From the NCBI GenBank assembly GCA_945948535.1, contig CAMFBN010000004.1, positions 30,831-94,830 of the forward strand: a stretch of DNA of 64,000 nucleotides, in the 5' to 3' direction. The translations under genes were made by a program, and so were the position numbers. Origin of the DNA: an uncultured Clostridia bacterium (GTDB taxonomy: Bacteria; Bacillota; Clostridia; Oscillospirales; Oscillospiraceae). Shown here in pieces: positions 8,068-17,900 of this stretch; within the stretch, counting starts at the first letter, position 1, and each line of letters begins with the position of its first letter. The notes under the pieces are model-generated. The model was not told where the DNA came from and searched no databases. It saw only the letters and a list, made by a program, of their open reading frames with translations.

Positions 8068-9017
8068 CGTTCCGGTGTCCTTCCTTTCCTGTGTGTAATG
8101 GGAAGCCCCAGCCGCATACACAAAAAGTCGTTGTAATCCTTACCGTAGGGCGGCGGCTGGACAGATACCTCATATCTGTCAGACAGCATAGACAGCAACG
8201 CCTTTGCCGCCCGTCCTCCGGTGGCATCGTTATCCAGGCGGAGTGTGATAAAGCGGATGTTGGGCTGCTCGGACAGATAGCGTTTCAGCGCCAGCGGCAT
8301 AGAGCTTTCTTGCAGTTCCTCCTTTGGTTTGTAGACACCCGCCAGAGAAACCAGATGCTCCCGGTTCCAATTGCCCCCATTCATCTTCACGAGGGTTGCG
8401 TAGGACAGAAGATCGATGGCACTCTCAAAGAGGTGGACGGTATCGCTGCCCGGTGCGGGGATGCTGAAAGAGAACCGCTTGTCACTTCCGGTGGCATCAC
8501 CCACAAAGTCCGTCCCCAGCCCTCTCAGGTTGGCGTACCGGGGCTTGTTATACTTGTCCAGCCCAACGAAAACGGCATTATGGTGGGGTGTGCTTTCATA
8601 CAACCGCCCCGTCTGGATGCAGAAATCAATAAGATCGGGATCAATACCACGGCTGCGAAGATAACCATGGACACGGCTTGTGTTAGGGCTTGCTTGAGGC
8701 AGCAACAACACCTTGGGCTTCTCTGGCTTGGGCCGGGACTGCTTGGGCTGGTATGCCACCTGTCCGGTGATCCGCTCTACGGCTTCCAGGAAAGGGACTT
8801 CTTGCACTTTAATGAGATAGTCCAGCGCATTGTAGCCGCCAAAGCCACGGGAGAACCAGTACCATTTGCCGTTGGAGATTTTCAGGGAATCATGCTCACG
8901 GGTGCAGTAGTGGTTGCCGCTGATATGCACCAGCTCATTGGGTTCGCAGGCTTGCAGATAAGTCAGCAAGTCCACCTGCCTTGCTTTTTCAATGGTTTCC
9001 GGTGGAATAAACGGCAC
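8064..9017 (-). CDS. DUF3991/Toprim primase-like protein
   Basis: A 317-aa protein. The N-terminus (about residues 1-80) resembles a CHC2-type primase zinc region (GNHYCTREHDSLKI, then FSRGFGGYNALDYLI). The C-terminal half is a Toprim-like fold, with FESAIDLLSYATL carrying the conserved acidic residue and ITLRLDNDATGGRAAKALL the DxD. Such proteins are thought to prime second-strand synthesis in recipients. The start is a GTG at 9015-9017 after GAGGTGA. Coupled to the 128-aa gene downstream. Confidence 0.85.
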   Translation of the reverse strand: MPFIPPETIEKARQVDLLTYLQACEPNELVHISGNHYCTREHDSLKISNGKWYWFSRGFGGYNALDYLIKVQEVPFLEAVERITGQVAYQPKQSRPKPEKPKVLLLPQASPNTSRVHGYLRSRGIDPDLIDFCIQTGRLYESTPHHNAVFVGLDKYNKPRYANLRGLGTDFVGDATGSDKRFSFSIPAPGSDTVHLFESAIDLLSYATLVKMNGGNWNREHLVSLAGVYKPKEELQESSMPLALKRYLSEQPNIRFITLRLDNDATGGRAAKALLSMLSDRYEVSVQPPPYGKDYNDFLCMRLGLPITHRKGRTPER

Positions 9018-9023
9018 AATACA

Positions 9024-9362
9024 TCACCTCGCATCTTTTTGGGCAATAAAATCAGCCCGCACCACTTCATTGGCACGAGCTTCCACGGCATTCCAGATAT
9101 TTTCCATGTGGCGATTGTCATCCCAGCTATCCCACTTTTTGAACACATCCGCCAGCGGTGTGGAAGATTTCAGAAGGGCTTTTGCCTGCCGGGGTGAGAG
9201 GTCGTTGTATTCCAGCGATAACAAAATATCCTCACGGCAGACATATTCGTATGCCTGCTTCAAAATCTCCCCGGGCGGCAGCTGCATCAGTTCTGCTTTG
9301 AACTGCTCCTGCTCGGCAAACATCTTCTGGTATAGCTGGGTGTTCAGCACTGCTTGGGTCAT
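9024..9362 (-). CDS. DUF3848 family protein
   Basis: A 112-aa acidic helical protein beginning MTQAVLNTQLYQKMFAEQEQ, with AYEYVCREDILLSLE and ALLKSSTPLADVFKKW in the middle, matching my recollection of DUF3848 proteins of conjugative elements. Function unknown. It ends six bases before the primase start and is the first backbone gene after the redox cargo. Confidence 0.75.
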   Translation of the reverse strand: MTQAVLNTQLYQKMFAEQEQFKAELMQLPPGEILKQAYEYVCREDILLSLEYNDLSPRQAKALLKSSTPLADVFKKWDSWDDNRHMENIWNAVEARANEVVRADFIAQKDAR

Positions 9363-9387
9363 GGTATCAACTCCTCGAAAATGAAAT

Positions 9388-9424
9388 TAGCCGATTGGTT
9401 CTCGCAAGGAAAACCAATCGGCTA
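9388..9424 (-). other. 13-bp perfect hairpin in the DUF3848 leader
   Basis: TAGCCGATTGGTT and AACCAATCGGCTA flank an 11-base loop, ending 25 bases before the DUF3848 start. There is no downstream U-run on the minus strand. A hairpin with the same TAGCCG/CGGCTA outer pairs precedes parA (31291-31318). It also marks the likely junction between cargo and ICE backbone. Confidence 0.6.
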
Positions 9425-9435
9425 TGTAATGGACA

Positions 9436-9501
9436 TTATTTACTTTTTCCTGCTTCCTTACCGATACCTGAGGATGATCCGACAATAAAGATGGTACGCA
9501 T
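9436..9501 (-). pseudogene. Truncated SDR oxidoreductase remnant
   Basis: A 21-codon reading frame starting at the ATG 9499-9501: MRTIFIVGSSSGIGKEAGKSK then stop TAA. It carries the N-terminal Rossmann strand and GxxxGIG motif of a short-chain dehydrogenase, then stops, about 220 residues short of the family. It begins 21 bases after the flavodoxin gene, so it looks like the severed third gene of the redox cassette, cut where the cassette meets ICE backbone. Confidence 0.7.
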
Positions 9502-9522
9502 CGTTTTTCGCCCGTCTCTCCA

Positions 9523-10062
9523 TTAAACTTGCTTGCCCATTTGATAGGCCCTTTTCATGGCGGAGGTGTTTTTCACCTTGCCCGGCTCGTATACACCGCT
9601 GCCAATAATAACTCCCTTTTCTACCGCACCTTCCACGCAGTCTGCGTAGCCACGGAAACAGGCAAGGGTGGTATCAGCGGAAGCGTGCGCTTCGTCAGCC
9701 ATGGTGACGATATAGTAGAATTCCTTGTTTCTCACCTCAAGCCAACGGGCAACGGTGCGGTCAATGACCGCCTTGAGCTGGGCGTTGATGGAATAGAAGT
9801 AGACTGGACTTGCCAGCACCAGCACATCCGCATCGACCATCTTTTGCAGAATGTCCGCCATGTCATCTTTATGGACGCACACGCCGCCATGGTCGCGGCA
9901 GTAGTAGCAGGCGCAGCAAGGGGAAACATTCTTCTGCGTTATGCGAATCTTTTCAACTTCATTTCCCGATTCCAACGCACCACGCATAAACTCATCGCAC
10001 AGAAGGTCTGAATTACCGCCCTTTCTCGGACTGCCGGATAAAATCAATACTTTTTTGTTCAT
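9523..10062 (-). CDS. Flavodoxin-type NAD(P)H-dependent FMN reductase
   Basis: A 179-aa protein of the NADPH-dependent FMN reductase/flavodoxin-like fold. LILSGSPRKGGNSDLL (residues 5-20) is the FMN-phosphate loop; VLASPVYFYSINAQLKAVID is the second family motif. The cluster CCACYYCRDHGGVCVHKDDM is typical of the iron-sulfur-flavoprotein-like subgroup. The ATG at 10060-10062 is chosen over an upstream GTG because GAGGTGAGG precedes it. It lies 13 bases downstream of the aldo/keto reductase, presumably in the MerR-controlled operon. The natural substrate is unknown. Confidence 0.88.
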   Translation of the reverse strand: MNKKVLILSGSPRKGGNSDLLCDEFMRGALESGNEVEKIRITQKNVSPCCACYYCRDHGGVCVHKDDMADILQKMVDADVLVLASPVYFYSINAQLKAVIDRTVARWLEVRNKEFYYIVTMADEAHASADTTLACFRGYADCVEGAVEKGVIIGSGVYEPGKVKNTSAMKRAYQMGKQV

Positions 10063-10075
10063 GTTCCTCACCTCG

Positions 10076-10933
10076 TCAATTCTTTTTGCGTTCTTCTACC
10101 ATATTCACAAACCATTCGACCATGGCAGGGTCATAGTGGGAGAAGAATGCGCTTGTTTTGGTGTCCAGTGCTGCGATATTCGCCATATCCTCTTCGGAGA
10201 GGGTAAAGTCAAACACATTTAGGTTTTCCTGCATCCGCTCGATATGGGCGGATTTCGGAATCACCACCACGCCCCGCTGTAAATGCCAGCGGAGAATGAC
10301 CTGCGCCGCACTCTTGCCGTACTTGGCACCGATCTCGTTCAGCACGGGATTCTGGAACATATCGCCCCGCCCCTCTCCGAAGGGTGCCCATGCCTCGATC
10401 TGTACGCCGTATTTGTCCATCCACATCTTTGCCTCGGCCTGCTGATGGAAGGGGTGTACCTCAACCTGATCGACCATTGGTTTGATGCGGGCAAAGGAGC
10501 AGATGTCCACCAGACGGTCCGGGTAGAAGTTGGATACTCCGATAGCGCGAATCTTGCCCTCCTCGTACAACTCTTCCAATGCCCGCCATGCGCCGTAGTA
10601 ATCCGCATACGGCTGATGCAGCAGGCAGAGGTCAAGGTAGTCGGTGCGCAGTTTTTTCATAGAGTCCAGAATGGATGCCTTAGCTGCATCGTAACCGTAA
10701 TGCTCGATCCAGACCTTGGTGGTCAGAAAAAGGTCCTTGCGCTCAATGCCGGACTTTTCGATGGCCGCACCAACCTGCTCCTCGTTGAAATAGCTCTGGG
10801 CCGTGTCAATGGAACGATAGCCAACCTTCAGTGCGTCCAGTACGCAGCGTTCGCATTCCTCCTGCGTTACCTGAAACACGCCGTAGCCCAACTGCGGCAT
10901 TTTCACGCCGTTGCTCAAAGTGATATATTTCAT
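10076..10933 (-). CDS. Aldo/keto reductase
   Basis: A 285-aa NADPH-dependent carbonyl reductase of the AKR superfamily. The catalytic tetrad is present: Asp in YRSIDTAQSY, Tyr at the end of that motif, Lys in LFLTTKVW, His in LLHQPYADYYGAW. The C-terminal coenzyme motif IPKSAHIERMQENLNVFDF is intact. The ATG at 10931-10933 follows GGGAGG. It is first in a redox operon transcribed away from merR, driven by a promoter with a MerR-type spacer. It probably detoxifies reactive aldehydes or quinones, an inference from context. Confidence 0.93.
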   Translation of the reverse strand: MKYITLSNGVKMPQLGYGVFQVTQEECERCVLDALKVGYRSIDTAQSYFNEEQVGAAIEKSGIERKDLFLTTKVWIEHYGYDAAKASILDSMKKLRTDYLDLCLLHQPYADYYGAWRALEELYEEGKIRAIGVSNFYPDRLVDICSFARIKPMVDQVEVHPFHQQAEAKMWMDKYGVQIEAWAPFGEGRGDMFQNPVLNEIGAKYGKSAAQVILRWHLQRGVVVIPKSAHIERMQENLNVFDFTLSEEDMANIAALDTKTSAFFSHYDPAMVEWFVNMVEERKKN

Positions 10934-10949
10934 GATGAAAACCTCCCTG

Positions 10950-10978
10950 TTGATTTGAATTTTATCTTGTGCTATCAT
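10950..10978 (+). promoter_or_regulatory. Putative merR promoter
   Basis: TTGATT (10950-10955) and TATCAT (10973-10978) with a 17-base spacer, reading toward merR. It overlaps the divergent redox promoter, so one regulator could control both. Confidence 0.5.
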
Positions 10979-11007
10979 CGTATCAGTCGGTATTTACTAC
11001 CGGTCAA
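10977..11007 (-). promoter_or_regulatory. MerR-type promoter and operator of the redox operon
   Basis: On the minus strand, TTGACC (11002-11007) and TACGAT (10977-10982) are separated by 19 bases, the long spacer typical of MerR-activated promoters. The spacer region holds the perfect inverted repeat CGGTA-N5-TACCG (10988-11002). This fits activation by DNA untwisting of the reductase operon by the divergent MerR protein. Confidence 0.75.
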
Positions 11008-11039
11008 GAACTTTTTTCAAAAAGCAGGAGGTTTTTTTA

Positions 11040-11441
11040 ATGTACTCCATGAAAGAGGCTTGCTCTCTCACTGATATGACCTACGAAAATCTGAAATTCT
11101 ACTGCAACGAAGGACTTGTTCCCAATGTCAAGCGCGATAGCCGGAATTATCGTGTTTTTGACGAGATTGACATCAAATGGATTCAGAGCCTGAACTGCCT
11201 GAAAAGCTGTGGCATGAGCCTTGCGGAAATGAAAACATATCTGGCACTCTGCATGGAGGGCGAAGGCACAATCCCGGAACGCAAGGTGATCCTTGCAAAG
11301 AAAAAAGAAGCCCTGCTCCAATCCATTGCGGAACAGCAAAAGGCAGTGGCATTCATTGACTGGAATCAAGGGTTCTATGATGATGTGCTGTCCGGTAAAA
11401 CGGAGTATTACAGCAATCTGGTGCCGGAGCTGATGAAATAA
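11040..11441 (+). CDS. MerR family transcriptional regulator
   Basis: A 133-aa regulator. The N-terminal winged helix-turn-helix (MYSMKEACSLTDMTYENLKF, then NYRVFDEIDIKWIQSL) is followed by a dimerisation helix (about residues 78-105). The C-terminus has no Cys-rich metal loop, so an organic or aldehyde signal is likelier than a metal. SD AGGAGG precedes the ATG at 11040. It is the only clear plus-strand gene in the ICE and faces away from the reductase operon it probably controls. Confidence 0.9.
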   Translation: MYSMKEACSLTDMTYENLKFYCNEGLVPNVKRDSRNYRVFDEIDIKWIQSLNCLKSCGMSLAEMKTYLALCMEGEGTIPERKVILAKKKEALLQSIAEQQKAVAFIDWNQGFYDDVLSGKTEYYSNLVPELMK

Positions 11442-11478
11442 TATGCGAAGCTGTCACTTCTGATTTATCAGTTTGTTT

Positions 11479-11631
11479 TTACTTTTTTCGCATTTTGATT
11501 ATGACAATACATGCCACGATAACAACAGCAGCAACGATACCAGCAACCAATGCAGGTGATACCGTAGATGTGGCAAAGATTGCAGTGGGACCATCTGCAC
11601 CACCAATGATACCAATGGAATGAGTCTTCAT
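11479..11631 (-). CDS. 50-aa membrane peptide with OadB-like motif
   Basis: An intact 50-codon gene. The N-terminal IGIIGGADGPTAIFATS matches the highly conserved stretch of the beta subunit of Na+-translocating decarboxylases (OadB/MmdB family), which holds an Asp essential for sodium transport. A hydrophobic helix (ALVAGIVAAVVIVACIVII) follows, ending KMRKK. The ATG at 11629-11631 has GGGAGG eight bases upstream and a consensus-like promoter at 11671-11699. Either a stand-alone small membrane protein or a fragment kept under selection; the intact signals favour a real gene. No decarboxylase subunits are nearby. Confidence 0.7.
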   Translation of the reverse strand: MKTHSIGIIGGADGPTAIFATSTVSPALVAGIVAAVVIVACIVIIKMRKK

Positions 11632-11670
11632 GTAATACCTCCCAAAATTCCGATATGTCAGTTATTAACT

Positions 11671-11699
11671 ATAATACCGTAAAGTGAACCCTTTCTCAA
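11671..11699 (-). promoter_or_regulatory. Promoter of the 50-aa membrane peptide gene
   Basis: Minus strand TTGAGA (11694-11699), 17-base spacer, TATTAT (11671-11676), placing the transcript start about 35 bases before the ATG. Confidence 0.6.
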
Positions 11700-11717
11700 T
11701 GGGTTTCAAAAATCACT

Positions 11718-11750
11718 ATCTGCATATTTTTTTGAAAAATATATGCAGAT
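11718..11750. repeat. Inverted repeat upstream of the small-peptide promoter
   Basis: ATCTGCATAT and ATATGCAGAT, perfect 10-base arms around an AT-rich 13-base centre, 18 bases upstream of the -35 box. It could bind a dimeric regulator; not tested. Confidence 0.5.
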
Positions 11751-11777
11751 AAATGGCGTCTATATGGAGTAATAGAA

Positions 11778-11806
11778 ACAGCCCACTGCGTTATACAGTG
11801 GGCTGT
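11778..11806 (-). terminator. Likely terminator of the helicase operon
   Basis: ACAGCCCACTG and CAGTGGGCTGT form a perfect 11-bp stem with a 7-base loop, about 160 bases past the helicase stop. On the minus strand TTTCTATT follows, a weak U-tract. The 11807-11966 stretch between it and the helicase holds no gene I can support. Confidence 0.6.
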
Positions 11807-11966
11807 TCCAAAATAGAAAGAAGAGAGGTAGAAAAGAGGATCTACGGAGTAAGAAAAGCTGCGGCTCACGGCTTCCGCCGCCTTTCTTGATAATAGGATA
11901 ATCTTGGATTATGACGGGAGTATAAACAACATTCAAACAAATTGCAACAGAATACTTAAGATATTC

Positions 11967-14900
11967 TTAGCGTTCAACACTCCGGGGTTTCTCCTTGTCG
12001 GGGGAATCCTCCTCCGGCGCTTCATCCAGCAGAGCCTTATCTTTCTGATCCATATTCAACAGGATATTCAGTTCTTTCAGCCGTGCGGACTTTTCTGCCA
12101 GCTCTGCTTCCTTGGCAAAGGGCGTCTCCATTTCTGCCTTGGCATTGGCAAGCTGGGTATGGGTGTCCTGCAATGCTGCCTGATATTCTGCCAGCTCCTT
12201 TGCCAGACCGTCCACCAGATTGTCCATACGGGTGATGTTGCCGAAGACATCGGCACCCAGGCTGATGGTGTGGGACATGGCCCCCTTCATGGTGAGTCTA
12301 TAGTCCGTGTGGGCGGCATCGTACTGGAGGGACATGGAAAAGCCCCGGTACTGTCCCAGCGAGATCGCGTCGGAGCCTTGAAGTTCGGTGCAGGCATTGA
12401 TAACCGCCTTGCCAGCAGCTTCCTTTTCGGAATAGTGGGTTCCCTTAATCTCCATACCGATGAAGCCTTCTGTCGGCTTAGGGTGTGCTTGGGCAGTTGC
12501 CACATCCTTTTCATAGCCCGCAATGGCTTCAGTGAGCTTGGCAATGTCAGCCGGGTACTTCCGCAGCACCAGATTTTCCAGAGCGAACCGCTGATTTAGG
12601 TGGTTCGCTTTCAGCATATTCAGCTTACTGACCTCCACATCCAGATTACATTTTTCGATGATCAGAGGATTGCCGGTAGCCAGCGCCTTGATTTCGGAGT
12701 AGCTCAGGGCGGTTTCGTCCACATCATCCGCAATTCTGGCAGGGGCTTTGCTGGTCATGATTTGAGCGATAAATTTCTGCTTATTCTCCACAAGCTGGTA
12801 GAGGTACGAATCAAATGTACTTTCCGTGACATAACGGAAAATTTCAACCTCCGGATTCTGATTACCCTGACGGACGATTCTGCCCAGCCGCTGGGCAAGG
12901 TCAGAAGGACGCCACGGACAATCAATATCATGCAAAGCAATCAGTTTATCCTGACAATTCGTGCCTGCGCCCATCTTGGCGGTGCTGCCAATCAGCACCC
13001 GCACCTGACCGGAACGGACTTTGGAGAACAATTCTTTCTTTCGCACCTCCGTATTGGCTTCATGGATGTAGGCGATTTCCTCCGGTGGAATACCTTTTTC
13101 GGTTAGTTTTTGTTTCAGATCATCGTAGACATTGAAAGAACCGTCACCCTTGGGCGTGGACAGGTCGCAGAACACAAGCTGGGCACTACGCTGCTCCTGC
13201 GTCCGCTCCCAAATTGAGAAGACATTCCGTGCGCAGATGGAGGTTTTGCTGGTATCGCTGTCCGGTGCCAGAGGATTGACCAGCCGCATATCCAGTGCCA
13301 GCTTTCTGCCGTCATTTGTTATCTTCAGCATATTATCAATACTGGGATCGACATGACCGGCACGGATTTCCTCTGCCCGGTCAGCAAGGGACTTAATCAT
13401 ATCCCGCTGCATGGGAGAGGGCTTGATAACCTCCGTGTGGAAGTTAGCCTTTGGAACCGGCAGCATGAGCATATCTGCCGTCTGGATATCCGCAACCATC
13501 TTGAAGGTGGCCATCAGTTCCGGCAGGTTGTAGAACTTGGCAAACCGGGTCTTGCTCCGGTAGCCGCTGCCCTCCGGGGACAGCTCAATGGCGGTGACGG
13601 TTTCTCCATAGTTTGCCGCCCAGTCATCGAAGTTCAGCAGTCCCATTTCTTCCAGGGTGCTGTACTGCAAATACCGCTGGATGGTATACAACTCTACCAT
13701 ACTGTTCGAGATAGGGGTGCCGGTGGCGAAGATGACACCACGGTTGCCGGTGATCTCGTCCAGATACTGGCACTTCATAAACAAATCCGAGGACTTTTGT
13801 GCTTCCGTCTGGGCGATACCGCCCACATTCCGCATTTTTGTCGCGAGGAACAAATTCTTAAAAAAATGGCTCTCATCCACGAAAATGCGGTCAACGCCCA
13901 ACTGCTCAAAGGTTACCACATCGTCCTTGCGGCTCTGGTCGTTCAGCTTGGCAAGCCTGTTTTCCAGCGATTTCCGGGTGCGTTCCATCTGCTTGATAGA
14001 ATAATTCTCCGCATGGTTCCGCTTGGCTTCCCGGATGCCGTCCAGGATGCTGTCGATCTGCCGCCGAAGAATGATCTCCTGCCGCTCTTTTGACATGGGG
14101 ATTTTCTCAAACTGACTATGACCGATGATAATGGCATCATAATCGCCGGTGGCAATCCGGGCGCAGAACTTCTTCCGGTTTGTGGTTTCAAAGTCCTTTT
14201 TGGTGGCAACCAGAATATTGGCAGAGGGGTAGAGCTGGAGCCATTCTGCCGACCACTGCTCTGTGATATGGTTGGGCACCACGATCAGGGACTTGGTACA
14301 CAGACCCAGCCGCTTGCTCTCCATCGCTGCCGCAACAATTTCGAAGGTCTTCCCAGCCCCAACTTCGTGGGCAAGCAATGTATTTCCGCCGTACATGATG
14401 TGGGCAATGGCGTTGATCTGGTGCTTTCGCAGAGTAATTTCCGGGTTCATGCCGGAGAATCGGATGTGTTGACCGTCGTATTCCCGTGGGCGGATTGCGT
14501 TGAAGGTCTCGTTGTAGATGCCGCACAGCCGCTCCCGGCGGTCAATATCCTTCCAAACCCATTCCGCGAACTTGGCCTTAATCAGCTCCTGCCGATCCTG
14601 GGCAATGGCAGTCTCCTTCTTGTTCAGCACCCGGACTTCGTTGCCGTCGGCATCGATCTTGGTGTCATAAATGCGGACATCCTTCTGATTTAGGGTCTGC
14701 TCAAAGATGTGGTAGGCATTGATCCGCTTGGTGCCGTAGGTGGTGACCGCCTTGATGTTGCTGCCGTCAAAGGATTTGTTGGTTACATTCCACTCGCCGG
14801 AATGGGGTGAATACAGCACATGGATTTTGTCCCGTGCATAAGCGCTTGTGCCAATGACCTCATACAAAAACTGCTCGTAGACCTCCTTGGGTACCCAGTT

Positions 14901-17900
14901 GACGCCAATGCGGACGCCGATCTCACCGGCAGTCAAATCCACCGGCTGCACAGCGGTTAGGGCTTCGATATTACTGGAAAGCAGTTCTTTCTTTTCGGGT
15001 GGTAAAACCTCCTGCAAGGCTTTCGCCATACGCAGCTTCCGGCGAACATTTCCGGACAGGTATTCGTCTGCGGTGACAAAATTATACCGCTCCAAATCGA
15101 CGAAAGCAACCGGGATTTCCTCTTTGCGCTCGGCGCAGTTCACATCCCGGAAGATCACCCCGGAAAGCTCTACCTCTAGTTCTGCCTCAGTCTTGCCGGA
15201 CAGTTCTGCCATAAAGGGCATATCCACCCGCGCCTCTTCCGCTATGGACACGGCAAGGGCTTCGCTGGCGGTGTCCACAGAGGTGACAGCCACATGAGGG
15301 CGGATGGTGCGTTTGGTGAACATATCCGCCTTACGCTTGAAGTTACCTTCCTCGTCCAGTACCTCCAAGGAACACAGCAGGAAATAGCTGGAATCCTCTC
15401 CAAAGGCAAGGCTGTTGCCCCGGCTGGAAAGCAGACCATACTTTTTCGTATAATCATCGTAGAGGGTATTAAGCTGTGCCTGCTCTTTTTGAATGTCCTC
15501 GTCGGGATACCCTTCGGTCTGGTAGTCAATGAGTTTTCGCACACAATCCCGGAGAGCAATCATGCCACGGATGCGGTTCTCCGCCGTAACAGAAACCTCC
15601 ACGGGATTCATACGGCTGTTTTCCCGGAAGTACACCTTGCCATCTACAATGGTGTAGCTGAAGTTACGCACACTGGGGTCTGCCGGGATGGAATTATCTT
15701 CTTCCTCCAATTCCTCCTGCTGGTACTCGGTGATCTGGGCATGGATATTGTGGATAGCACCCTGCAGCAGTTCGGACAAGTCAGCATTCTCGTCAGCCCT
15801 ACAAACGCTGTCCACGCCGAACCGGGTAGATTCCATGACCATTTCGCCCAGAATCATCTCCGGGTGCTGGACAAAGTAGCTGTTCATGCGGATGCCGTTG
15901 GCATCGGTGTCCAGATGCACCCAGTCGGGTTCAATGTCCGTCATCCGGTCACGCTTTTGCAGGAACAGAATATCGCTGGTTACTTCCGTTCCGGCATTGC
16001 GCTTAAAAGCGGTGTTTGGCAGACGGATGGCACCAATGAGGTCCGCCCGCTGTGCAAGGTACTTCCGCAGGTTGGAGTTTTCCTTGTCCATCGTTCCCTT
16101 GGAGGTAATGAACGCCACAATGCCGCCGGGTCTGACCTTGTCCAGTGTTTTACCGAAAAAGTAATCGTGAATCAGCCAATGGTGCTTGTCATACCGTTTG
16201 TCCAGCACTTTGAAGTCACCAAAGGGCACATTGCCGATGGCTACATCAAAGAAGCTGTCGGGCATCTGCACTTTTTCAAAGCCGGTGACGGCGATGGAGC
16301 TGTTTTGATAGAGCTGCTGGGCGATGCGCCCGGAGATGGAATCCAGTTCCACACCATAAGCGTGACTGCCTGCCATGGAGCCTGGAATCATGCCGATGAA
16401 GTTGCCCACTCCGCAGGAGGGTTCCAGAATATTGCCCTCTCGGAAGCCCATCTGCTCCAATGCCTGATACATAGCCTGGATGATAACCGGTGAGGTGTAG
16501 AAAGCGGTCAGGGAGCTGGCTCTGGCGGCAGCGTATTCTTCTTCGGAAAGTAGGGCTTTCAGCTCCTGGTATTTGCTGTGCTTTTCGTCAAAGCAATCAG
16601 CAAGTCCGCCCCAGCCCACATACCGGGAGAGTATTTCCTGCTCCACTGGGGTTGCCAGCCTGCCCACGTCCTCAATGCGTTTCAGGATTCGGATAGCGGC
16701 GACATTGGCGGCATACTTTTCGCTGGCGGTGCCGTAGCCCAGTTCCGGGTCGGTGATGCGGAAATTGGTACGCTGCTCTCTGGGAATCTCCGGGTACAGC
16801 GGCTCAAAGGTGATACGCTCCCGCTTGGGCTTCGGCTGGGGTGGGATTGGAGCGGCAGGCTCCTGCGCTGCTTCGGCATCTGCCACCACCTGTTGGATGA
16901 AAGGGTCGCTCTCCAGAGCGTCCGGGTCAACCACTTCGCCGTTGACGATGCCCCGTTGTGCCAGGTTCTGCCGAATCTGTTCCGGGTCGATATCGCCAAA
17001 GGTATCTTCTGCATCACGAGTATCAGATACTTCTACCGCCAAAGGGCGGTGGACGAGAACTGCTGCCTTTGCATCCTCCAGAGTATCGAAGGGACCTGCA
17101 ACAGAGCTTGCCACCCCATCCACAATGCCGTAGTGATTATAGAACCAGCCATTGGAATGCCGCCATGTCTGGATTTGCTCACCATCTGAATCCCATTGCA
17201 GCAGTATTTCGGCTTCGTAAATCGCTACCTTTGCGAGCTGCTCTTTGGAAAAGGAAACCAGCTCGTCAAAATCCAAGTTAACCAGTTCCTGTTCCGTCAG
17301 TTCCTTCAAAGAGCGATATTGTCTGGAATCAACGATGATGCCTTCGATATAACGATCCAGCCTGAACTTGATCAGATTCACATAGACTTCAACGGGGATT
17401 TCGTCGTCCGTAATGGTGGTGTAGGCTACACTTACTTTGTGAAGATCTGAGAAATCAGCTTCACTGCCGTATTCCTGCGAACAGAATTGATCGATCAACT
17501 CTTTGGCAGCATCCAAATCAACATTGGATGCCATCTTTGGCTGTTCTTCCGGCTGCGATAGTCCCGACAACTGGCGTAAGGTATGGTCCCTGCCGAAAAC
17601 GGAGAAGGTGCCAGCCTGATACGCCTGCATTGCCTCCATGCCACGCTCCCGCTCCTGATAGAAGCGGTCACCCGGCAGGGTTGCGTTCCACAGGGGCAGC
17701 ATCATGGTTTCGTAGATTTCCCTGATACGCTCTGGGTCAGAAAACTGCCCTTGAATATCTGCCACCCCATCCCAGTAGTCAAAGATACTCTTTTCGGTGG
17801 GTCTGGTATATTCATCAGGGGCATCCCGGAAGAAGTTCATAACCAGCTTCGCAAGCTGCTTGACTTCGTAATCAGCCATCTTCTCGGCATCGCTGGGGTA

